64,000 nt of DNA from Lycium barbarum (taxonomy: Eukaryota; Streptophyta; Magnoliopsida; Solanales; Solanaceae): assembly GCF_019175385.1 (NCBI RefSeq), contig NC_083344.1, positions 58,776,782 through 58,840,781 on the forward strand, read 5' to 3'. A model generated the notes under the pieces. The model was not told where the DNA came from and made no database searches. It worked only from the letters and a program-made list of their open reading frames with translations. Position 1 is the first letter of the stretch; the number at the start of each line of letters is the position of its first letter. Shown one piece after another: positions 55,270 through 64,000 of the stretch. The position numbers were made by a program, and so were the translations under genes.

Positions 55270-57429
55270 TGTCACGACCCAACCCCATGGGCCATGACTA
55301 GTGCCCGAACTGGACACTCGTATACGAACCTGTTAAATATAGTCAAACTGAAACTAAGGACAATATGGAAACTTATAAGAACAAACGAAGGATTCACAAC
55401 GTCACATATCATAAACCTGTCTCCCCTGGAGTCACGGCTAACACTATCATAACAATAACACAATACGCAAGCCGACAAGGCTACCACTATACACGGGGAT
55501 ATCCAAAGCAAACCATATAGACACAGCTGACCAAAACCTATATACAACCCACACATGTCTACAGACCTCTAAGAGTATAAAAGTGAAATATGACGGGATA
55601 GGGCCCCGCGGTACCCCTGGACATATACATAAGTCTATATCAAAAGATCTGTACCAAAATAGTCTGGGCTCCGGAACAATGGAGCTCTCCAAACAGCTGA
55701 GCAGAAGTCCTAAGGTGGAGGATCACCAAACCGAGTGTCTGTACCTGTGGGCATGAAACGCAGCCCCTCGAAGATAGGGGGTCAGTACGAGATATGTATT
55801 GAGTATATAAAGCATGAAATACAATAAGGAAACTCATAACTGAATAAAATATTACAAGAGGAAAATATGATAATCAAAGCTACCAATACACTTGTGCCTT
55901 CCGAGATGAGAATCATGCATGTTTATATCATATACCATACCCGGCCCATTATGGGACTCAACGAGCATAGTAGTGAGCAACCATATGCAAACTAAATCAT
56001 CATCTGAGACTCAAGAGAATAGGTAGAATGAACTAATACTTGAAAATCAAAGATAACAATCATATCAAGTACCCCTCGAATGTCACTTTGGATTATATCA
56101 AATAGAACTTCAAGAATCATAGACACGTATCAAGATAATGTGAAATAGGTTCTGGATATCAAGAACATTAGCCATCCTAGTGTCTCTAAGAATAGGAGTT
56201 TATTTGGAGTTATATGATCGTCGTCTATTTGTTTATAAAGGGCATGACAAAAAGAAAGAAGGGTTAGCTTTACATACCTGTCGTAGATCAACCGTAACCA
56301 AGCTTTCTTCGTCGCCCCTTTAGCCTATTTAATATGAGAGTAACACTATTGTTAATAAACGAAGACTTCCAAAACTTATAAATCTACAACCAATCACTTA
56401 TGGGAATCACTTAGTTCATACTTCTTGATTAGTTAAGAACTTAACGGAAATCGGGCAGCATTTCCTCTATATAACTTGCCTATCCCGAACTTCCAATTAA
56501 TCTCCGATTATCACAACAATACCAACAACAACGATAACAGAAATAATCATATCAAATCCTTAAAATCCAGCCCAAAAACAACTCAAACAACCCAATAACC
56601 TGTCTTAATCCTTTTTCAATCCAAATCATTAACATCTAAGACTATACACCAAACAGACCATACGCTTCGTATACGATACCTATACACTTCTTTCTTCCAA
56701 ATTTATGAGCCAAATCAACAATAACACGACAACAACACCAATTACTCATACACAAGCAAACTATCTATATCACAACAAGTTCTAAAACAACCCATAAAAT
56801 AATACAAGTTCTAGCATGATTTAAACTTTCCTTTCACAAATTCCACATCCATGAAATTGTACAAAGACCACACAGAACATGTAGGAGGGAATAAAACTTA
56901 CAATAACATGCCCCAAACAGCCCATCAACTACAAGAAGAACAACCCCTAACCTCATGAACGTATAATCCAATTCATATCTCAACTTTAATTATCATGATT
57001 CCTTCACTTTTAATTATCATGATTCCTTACTACAACTTTAACACACAATCAACGACACCAGCAACAATCAAACTCGATTAAATTGAAACAATTCCAATTC
57101 AGCCCAACTTACAATACCAACGAATTCGTGCAATTTTTTTACTTCCAATTTCGCCTAATACAAACTAATCTCTCCATTACAACATCATTTAACTCCAATT
57201 ACAATATAAGAAGAAGAAATATTACCTTAAATTAGTTAGGGTAGATCCTACAATCACTTGCACCAATTGCACCACTTATTCATCTCCAATTTAAATTCTA
57301 ACTTGCTGCCTTCTTTGGGACGTTTAGAACACCTTTATGGAATCATAATTTCCTTTCTTCAACATCTTGGAGCTTGGCCATAGGGGCCCAAGGTGCTGCC
57401 ATGGCTGTGTGCTTCTTTCTCTCAATTAG
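55270..57429 (-). repeat. LTR H, D family, minus strand (cut by I)
   Basis: Starts on the plus strand with TGTCACGACCC after the probable duplication copy ATTAC (55265-55269), and is the reverse complement of the D LTR from its end up to about the level of D 1080-1300. It has a GCCCTGT-like loop (GCCCTAT), degraded twin hairpins (55763-55802), donor-like CAG/GTATGT (near 56277) and a degraded promoter block near 56447. It is cut at 57429 by I; whether it is a solo LTR or part of an element is not visible. Confidence 0.85.
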
Positions 57430-60144
57430 TGTTACGCCCCAGAAAATTTAATGTTACTAAGGCTGCAGACGGCTTAATGTGAGCTCAATGAGGAGAAAAT
57501 ATTACAAGTATAAAGGATGAAATTATACTATATTACCATGAGGATAGCATGAGTATGATATTTGGAATTCGTACAATATGTTGGAATGATACGTTAAAAG
57601 ATATATAGCCCTCGTAATCGTAAGCTGACGTGGGGTCCACATGTTGAGATTTTATAAAGGACATATGACACGTTATATGGATAATATATGTGAAGTTAAA
57701 CACAACTCAAGGAGGACCCTTGAGCCAAATCAAAGTGGAAGCCTTTCAAAAAGAAGTTTTTAAGTTACGTTTTCGGGTGATCTGACTTCGGGAGGTCATA
57801 ACCCCATCATTATTTGGGAATTTGGGAAAACACTTAAAATAAAAGTTGTAGATAATTGAAATACCTTTCCAACCATAGGTCGTGGGACTACCTGTGACAT
57901 AGGGATAAAAGTTATGGACGTTTTAAGGCAGAAAGGTCAAGCTGGGCAGCGGGCTCGGCCCAACCCTATTCCAAGTCGGGTCAGGCCCACTTCCCTTGCT
58001 ATTTAAGGGAAATTTTCAGCCTTATCTGCCTCATGTTTCATACCAAAGGTCCAGAATATTTTAGATAGAGATAGAGGAGAGTTAGAGAGAGAAAGCGGAG
58101 AATCGATCAAGTTCGAGGCCCCGAATCCCGAGGCCCGTGAAGAGTAAAGTGTAGTACAAGTTGTTGCCATCGTTTTAAGCTAAAAATTGAACTTGGGGGA
58201 TGTTGTTTTCGTGGTGTCTTCTCATAAAAGGTATGTTTAAGATTTTAATGATGTTCTTACCCTGATCATTGATAGATTTGGCGGGTTAGAATAGAGAAAA
58301 TGACATTGAAAGTTCGGTTATAATTTTTGGATATCAAATGACTTGGGGGCTGTTTTGGTATTATTAAATGGATAGGATTAGTTGGATATTGATATAAAAT
58401 AATTGTTGATATTGTTGTTGATGTTGTTGATAAGTTGTTGTTCTTGAATTTGGGAGAATAAAGTGTATGAAGATATCGTATACAAAGCGTAAACCGAGCC
58501 GTTTTGGTGTATATCCTTGGGAGTTGATACTTTGAGTTTAAAAAGGCTTATACGAGATGGTTCTTGTTGTTGTTAATTTAGCTGAATTGGATTCTTGGGG
58601 TTGTCGAGTTTATAAAGGAAATGCTGTCGAAATTCCGTTAGCAATAAAGATAAGTTTTAGGGATTGATTATAAGGATATCTATTGGATTGATTGTTGGTA
58701 AATTGGTATTGTTGATAGATTAGCATGACCCGAAGATGGGATGCGGTTAGCTGGAAAGCGGCAAAGGTATGTAAGGAAAACCTTTCTTCCTTTGGCATGA
58801 TTCTTATCGTTATTCGTTCGTAGACGAGTAATGTCTAAATGTTTCTTGTGATGGCTTGTTGATATTGTACTCCTATTTTGTTCCGAAGGGAACACCCATA
58901 AAGTGCCAAGTTGAGTTATGTATATGGTTTTACTATTGATCTTGAGGAAATGATTTTTATACTAAATGAAACATAAAGTTTGATTTTCAAAACCACTCTG
59001 AAGGGGGTGCGAGATTTTACTACTTCATTTCATTTACGATTTATGTTTACACTCCGTAGTATCATCCCATTGTATTGACATGATCATTTATTCTTTGGGT
59101 AAGGCAATAAGATGAAATTGAGTAGAATATAGGTAGTAAGAATTTCATAACAATTCTACCCTCAAACCTGAAAGTATGTCCTCCTAAGTCTAGTGAGATA
59201 CAAATTTGATAACTTCTTATGAAACTCTAAGGCTAATAACTGGATTGTGATGAATTAATTAGTGACTTATGATATTAATTGAAATTGATATTTGTGGATT
59301 AAGTTTGTGTTGATATGAGGATGATATTAAGCCGGAGGCAGCCGCCCGAAGGGGCCATCATTATTATGCCGGAAGCAGCTGTCCGAAGGGACTATTGTAA
59401 TACTAGCCTCAAGCGGCTGTCCGATGGGACCATTCTGTTAACATGTCGGAAGCGGCATGTGTGTTGGATTTCATTATTTACTTAAAGATTGTTTTGAGAC
59501 TTCGTGTGCACATTTATGTTTCATCCAGCGAAGGCTGCAGGTATTGAGTTAGGTTGCGATTTCTTCTCTCCTAAGTCAAATTATGATTATGACTTGTTAC
59601 CACCTTACATACTCAGTGCATTGTCCGTACTAACGTCCTTTTTCCTGGGGACGCTGTGTTCATGCCCGCAGCCACAGATTATTTGGCAGGTTAAGTGTAC
59701 AGCTAGGATGCTTGGATGTCAGCTACGATTGGCAAGTTCCACCTCATTCTGGAGTCGTACTGAGTCATGTATCGATATGTATGATTATGGGTATGTCAGG
59801 GCCCTGTCCTGACTCATAATGTTTAGTTTACTTCTTAGAGACTTCTGCAGACAGTGTCCTGTAGTATGTTTGTCGAGATGTCTACAAAGTGATGTCAGTT
59901 GAGTCATTTGTTGATTTTAAAAGAGTGTGTATTTTAGATGATTTAAATTGGTTAAGGTACTTATTTGATTGAAGGTTTTCATAATTGTTATAAAGATGAT
60001 GATTTCTAACTGGAAAATTTTTATGTTTTTTTTTTTAATTTTTTTTTGAAATGGCAAGCTTTGATAGAGCAAATGTCTAAGGGTTCGCTCGACTCTGATG
60101 AGAGTCAGGTGCCCGTTATGCCCTACCATTGTTAGGGTGTGACA
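57430..60144 (+). repeat. Element I 5' LTR (2715 bp)
   Basis: TGTTACGCCCC to GGGTGTGACA. Contains a promoter-like TTTATAAAGGAAATGCTGTC near 58609-58628, donor-like AAG/GTATGT (GT at 58767), GC-rich repeats (59331-59462), twin hairpins (59613-59653) and the GCCCTGT-loop hairpin (59795-59813). Confidence 0.92.
59331..59462. repeat. GC-rich tandem repeat in I LTR
   Basis: About 3.5 copies of a 40-bp unit with core GCCGGAAGCGGCTGTCCGAAGG. The same array is at 63189-63315 in the 3' LTR, with small differences. Confidence 0.8.
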
Positions 60145-60147
60145 AAG

Positions 60148-60159
60148 TGGTATCAGAGC
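60148..60159 (+). promoter_or_regulatory. Primer binding site (I)
   Basis: TGGTATCAGAGC, three bases after the LTR; initiator tRNA-Met type. Confidence 0.92.
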
Positions 60160-61237
60160 TGTTCGTTCTGGGGTTGTCTGCAAAGTCGTGTCCGGTAGAG
60201 TCTTGTTCATGGGTGTGTTGTCGACCACACTTACGAATAGGAGGCTACAGGACATCTAGGATGGTTTCCCTTTATTCAGACCATAAATTGTGCTATAGAG
60301 CTGTGTTATAGGCCTTGAATCCTTGCTGCTAATTTTAAGATTTGAATTTTGATTAAGAGATTGTAAAGTGCAGCCATGATTGCGAAATTGGGATTGTTTG
60401 TAAGAAAGATAAGTTCTCTGATGATTAATGATTGCTATGTGAGGTAAGTGTTGCAGGTTAAGGATTGCGGTAAGAAAGGTATGCTTCTTGTCGAAGTGAG
60501 AATGTCGTTTGTGAAGGGCATTTGTACAGGTATGTATATGGTGTTGTAATATGATTGTGGCCCTGTGAGGCATGTTGATATATTTTGATTGCTGCCTTGT
60601 GAGGCTTTCTGGTTAGCTGCGTACATGTGGGTAGTACAAATTACAGAGGAGGTTCTGCCAAAATTTTGTTAAAATTGATTGTGATCAGTAAATATATGTA
60701 TGCTATGATCAGTACGATACACAAGTGTAAACTATAGAATGAAAGATTAATAATAGTTGTAAATCAGCAGAAACAAGGGTTATGAGATAGGTTCAGAATG
60801 AGTTTGAGAGTTAGGTTGAAATTACTCCTGGATATAGAAGTGAGTCGAGGGTTAAGTTAAGTTCTCTCGGGGATTAGAAGTAAGGTTGATGAACTAAGAT
60901 TAATGTGATTCGAATAATGTGATAAGATTATGAGAAAAGACTTAAGAGGGGAAGCAATGATAAGAAAGGAGTCATTCGAGAGGTGAGTTAGTATAAAAAA
61001 GAGTAAGCTTAAACGAGTAAAGAATGAAACAAGGAAGAGAAAGAAACATGACATGCGTCTGAGGAAAGGGAGTAATGTGTCCCTTATAGAAATCAATATA
61101 ACTGAAAGCATCAATGAGGTTAAGGGAAGTTGAAGCTTATAGAGGAAAGATAAGTATTGAAAAGGACTTTAGGAATTGTGAAGATTTGAGTCATATTAAT
61201 AAGCATAGTAATTGGATACGAGTATTAGTCTTTATTT
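60160..61237 (+). other. Element I interior, non-coding
   Basis: The first 140 bases match the leader of A, B and C; the rest is purine-rich (60840-61200) with no frame longer than about 100 codons and no recognisable domain. A CAG lies two bases before an ATG at 60375, a position like the gag start, but only about two dozen codons follow. Confidence 0.6.
60201..60242 (+). other. Leader hairpin with palindromic loop (I)
   Basis: 42-nt hairpin with loop TTGTCGAC (palindrome GTCGAC 60220-60225). A T-A pair of A is C-G here (60208 with 60235), and several others are G-U, so the stem is kept by paired changes. Confidence 0.6.
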
Positions 61238-61273
61238 AACATTTGAGGACGAATGTTTCTAAGAGGGGAAGGA
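61238..61273 (+). promoter_or_regulatory. Element I inverted repeat and polypurine tract
   Basis: AACATTTGAGGACGAATGTT (61238-61257; one base differs from A, giving a G-U pair) then AAGAGGGGAAGGA (61261-61273), abutting the 3' LTR. Confidence 0.88.
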
Positions 61274-63318
61274 TGTTACGCCCCAGAAAATTTCATGTTA
61301 CTAAGGCTGCAGACGGCTTAATGTGAGCTCAAGGAGGAGTAAATATTACAAGCATAAAGGATGAAATTCTACTATATTAGCACGAGGATAGCATGAGTAT
61401 GATATTTGGAATTCGTACAATATGATTGGAATGATACCTTAAAAGATATATAGCCCTCATAATCGTAAGCTGAGGTGGGGTCCACATGTCGAGATTTTAT
61501 AAAGGACATACGACAAGTTATATGGATAATAAATGTGAAGTTAAACATTACTCAAGAAGGACCCTTGAGCCAAATCAAAGTGGAAGCCCACCAAAAAGAT
61601 GTTTTTAAGTTACGTTTTCGGGTGATCTGACTTCGGGAGGCCATAACCCCATCCGTATTTGGGAATTTGGGAAACCTCCTAAAATGAAAGTTGTAGATAA
61701 TTGAAATACCTTTCCGACCATAGGTCGTGGGCCTGCATGTGACATAGGGATAAAAGGTTATGGACGTTGTCAAGCTGGGCAGTGGGCTCAGCCCAACCCG
61801 ATTCCAAGTCGGGTCAGGCCCACTTCCCTTGCTATTTAAGGGAAATTTTCAGCCTTATTTTCCTCATTTTTCATACCAAAGGTCCAGAATATTTTATATA
61901 GAGAGAGAGGAGAGTTAGAGAGAGAAAGTGGAGAATCGATCAAGTTCGAGGCCCCGAATCCCGAGCCCCGTGAAGAGTAAAGTGTAGTACAAGTTGTTGC
62001 CGTCGTTTTAAGCTAAAAATTGAACTTGCGGGATGTTGTTTTCGTGGTGTCTTCTCATAAAAGGTATGTTTAAGATTTTAATGATGTTCTTACCCTAATC
62101 ATTGATAGATTTGGCGGGTTAGAATAGAGAAAATGACATTGAAAGTTCGGTTATAATTTTTGGATATCAAATGACTTGGGGGATGTTTTGGTATGATTAA
62201 ATGGATAGGATTATATGGATATTGATATAAAATATTGTTGGTATTGTTGTTGATGTTGTTGATAAGTTGTTGTTCTTGAATTTGGGAGAATAAAGTGTAT
62301 GAAGATATCGTATACAACGCGTATACCGGGCCGTTTTGGTGTATATCCTTGGGAGTTGATACTTTGAGTTTAAAAAGGCTTATATGAGATGGTTCTTGTT
62401 GTTGTTAATTTAGCTGAATTGGATTCTTGGGGTTGTCGAGTTTATAAAGGAAATGCTGTCGAAATTCCGTTAGAAATAAAGATAAGTTTAAGCGATTGAT
62501 TATAAGGATATATATTGGATTGATTGTTGGTAAATTGGTACTGTTGATAGATTAGCATGACCCGAAGATGGGCTGTGGTTAGCTGGAAAGCAACAAAGGT
62601 TTGTAAGGCAAACCTTTCTTCCTTTGGCATGATTCTTGTCGTTATTCGTTCTATACGTACTCCATATGATTCCATTCTTAGAGGAGTAAGGTCTAAATGT
62701 TTCTTGTGATGGCTTATTGATATTGTACTCCTTTTCTGTTCCGAAGGGAACACCCATAACGTGCCAAGTTGATTTATGTATATGGTTTTACTATTGATCT
62801 TGAGGAAATGAGTTTTATACTAAATGAAACATAAAGTTTGATTTTCAAAACCACTCTGAAGGGGGTGCGAGATTTTACTACTTCATTTCATTTACGATTT
62901 ATGTTTACATTCCGTAGTATCATCCCTTTGTATTGATATGATCATTTATTCTTTGGGTAAGGATATAAGATGAAATTGAGTAGAATATAGGTAGTAAGAA
63001 TTTTATGACAATTCTACCCTCAAACCTGAAAGTATGTCCTCCTAAGTCTAGTGAGATACAAATTTGATAACTTCTTATGAAAGTCTAAGGCAAATAACTG
63101 GATTGTGATGAATTAATTTGTGACTTATGATATGAATTGAAATTGATATTTGTGGATTGAGTTTGTGTTGATATAAGGATGACTATTAAGCCGGAGGCGG
63201 CTGCCCGAAGGGTCCATCATTATTATGCCGGAAGCGGCTGTCCGAAGGGACTATTGTAATACTAGCCGGAAGCGGCTGTCCGAAGGGACCATTCTGTTAA
63301 CATGTCGGAAGTGGCATG
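61274..63318 (+). repeat. Element I 3' LTR (cut by J)
   Basis: Matches 57430-59454 with scattered changes, then is interrupted within GGCATG by J. The remaining 0.7 kb is outside the window. Confidence 0.9.
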
Positions 63319-64000
63319 TGTCACACCCCGGCCTTACTAGGGTGTGATGGGCATGTTGATCTTGCAACAATAAATGTTCTACTTGTTCGAATGACCTCTT
63401 CTCCTTGCTAGGGACCTTCCAATTAGTAGAGAGTAATTTTTGAGAAATTTTTCCAAGGTTCTTGTTTCCTCCAAGCTTGGCCGAAATTGGCCCTTTGTGT
63501 TTCTTCCAAAGTGTCTTCTTTTTTCTTTGTTTCTTGAACTCTCCAAATTGATGAATTAGTCCTCTCCTATTATATATATATATAGTCTCCTCCAATCTTA
63601 TTTGGCCACCTATCCATCTCTAGATTCTTCTTAATTTGGGGGCAAAGATGACTTATTTGTCATTTTTTTTTCTAGAGTTTTCTTGAAATTTTAACAAAGA
63701 AGACTAATGTCTTCTTTGGCAAGCTTTGCCCCTTATGTTGTTATAATTTACCATTAGCCCTTATTAATTAATAAAAATGTGGACATATAGGGGCATGCCA
63801 CACGGCCAAGGGCCCTTCAAGAACATTCTTGATATTTTTTGTGAAATTCCCATTTTGCCCTTAGTCCTTCGCAATATTTTCCATGAACCCTTTTCGCGAA
63901 TTTTCTTTTTTACCCTTAGTCTTCCTCACTATTTCCATACTACCAATGTTCGTAAATAATATTCACAACAACTTATACATTATAATAAATTTTTGAAAAT
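63319..64000 (-). repeat. LTR J, B family, internally deleted, runs off window
   Basis: Begins TGTCACACCCCGGCCTTACT and GGGTGTGATGGG like the B LTR left end, then jumps at about 63352 to sequence matching the far end of the B LTR (TTGCTAGGG, the T-rich run, a short TA tract, GGCCACC, CTTCTTTGGCAAGCTTT, ATGTGGACATATA, CCACACGGCCAA). Some 2.4 kb of the LTR is missing. The probable left duplication copy is GCATG (63314-63318); the right end is not visible. Confidence 0.8.

Larger units (their letters stand above)
57430..63318 (+). mobile_element. Element I: non-autonomous LTR element
   Basis: I has LTR 57430-60144 (2715 bp), primer site 60148-60159, a 1.1-kb interior without gag-pol (60145-61273), polypurine tract 61261-61273 and a second LTR from 61274, cut by J at 63318. 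The LTRs are very similar. Its leader and pre-tract repeat match the chromovirus group, so it is probably a non-autonomous member. The probable left duplication copy is ATTAG (57425-57429); the right one is outside the window. Confidence 0.88.

Overview
The window looks like repeat-dense plant nuclear heterochromatin. I found no host gene, tRNA, rRNA or CRISPR array; essentially all 64 kb is nested LTR retrotransposon. The coding elements are Ty3/Gypsy chromoviruses. One gag-pol frame gives CCHC Gag, DPGST-type protease, FIDD reverse transcriptase, RNase H, D,D35E integrase with a GPY module, and a C-terminal chromodomain. The primer site matches initiator tRNA-Met. From memory of the family this is the Tekay/Del clade. 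The host is probably a eudicot, and my impression from the Gag and Pol sequences is Solanaceae (low to moderate confidence, not searched).

Layout, read from LTR ends (TG..CA) and 5-bp target duplications. A Gag fragment of an older Gypsy element (L, 179-708) is bounded by an LTR end (K, 1-178) and by element D (plus strand, from about 750). D is cut three times. Its 5' LTR holds C (minus, 2817-33625, duplication CATAC). C's integrase holds B (minus, 5982-26475, CATAG). B's non-coding interior holds A (plus, 9923-20952, GTCCC/GTCCA). D's reverse transcriptase holds E (plus, 36462-54123, CTTAG). E's 5' LTR holds solo LTR F (minus, 37503-43667, CTGAT), which holds solo LTR G (plus, 37900-40828, GGAAC). 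D's integrase is finally broken by H (minus, from 55270), which is cut by I (plus, from 57430), which is cut by J (minus, from 63319, running off the window). The deepest chain is L > D > C > B > A.

A and E are the least decayed: A has one stop and two nearby compensating indels in gag-pol, E has four stops and one frameshift. C and D are more broken. B and I keep LTRs, primer site, leader and polypurine tract but carry no gag-pol, so they look like non-autonomous members needing proteins from A/E-like elements.

The most interesting signal is non-coding. Families whose LTRs have diverged strongly share a common cis-acting layout: a promoter-like block with a CCGAAATTTCGG palindrome; an AG/GTATGT splice-donor-like site; two adjacent hairpins with compensatory changes; a hairpin with a near-invariant GCCCTGT loop; the primer site; a 41-42 nt leader hairpin whose 8-nt loop ends in a six-base palindrome that differs between elements (GTGCAC, GCGCGC, GTCGAC); a splice-acceptor-like CAG within 3 nt of the gag ATG; and a 20-nt inverted repeat before the polypurine tract. 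This suggests a retrovirus-like split between an unspliced genomic RNA that can dimerise and a spliced gag-pol mRNA. That model is inferred from sequence only.
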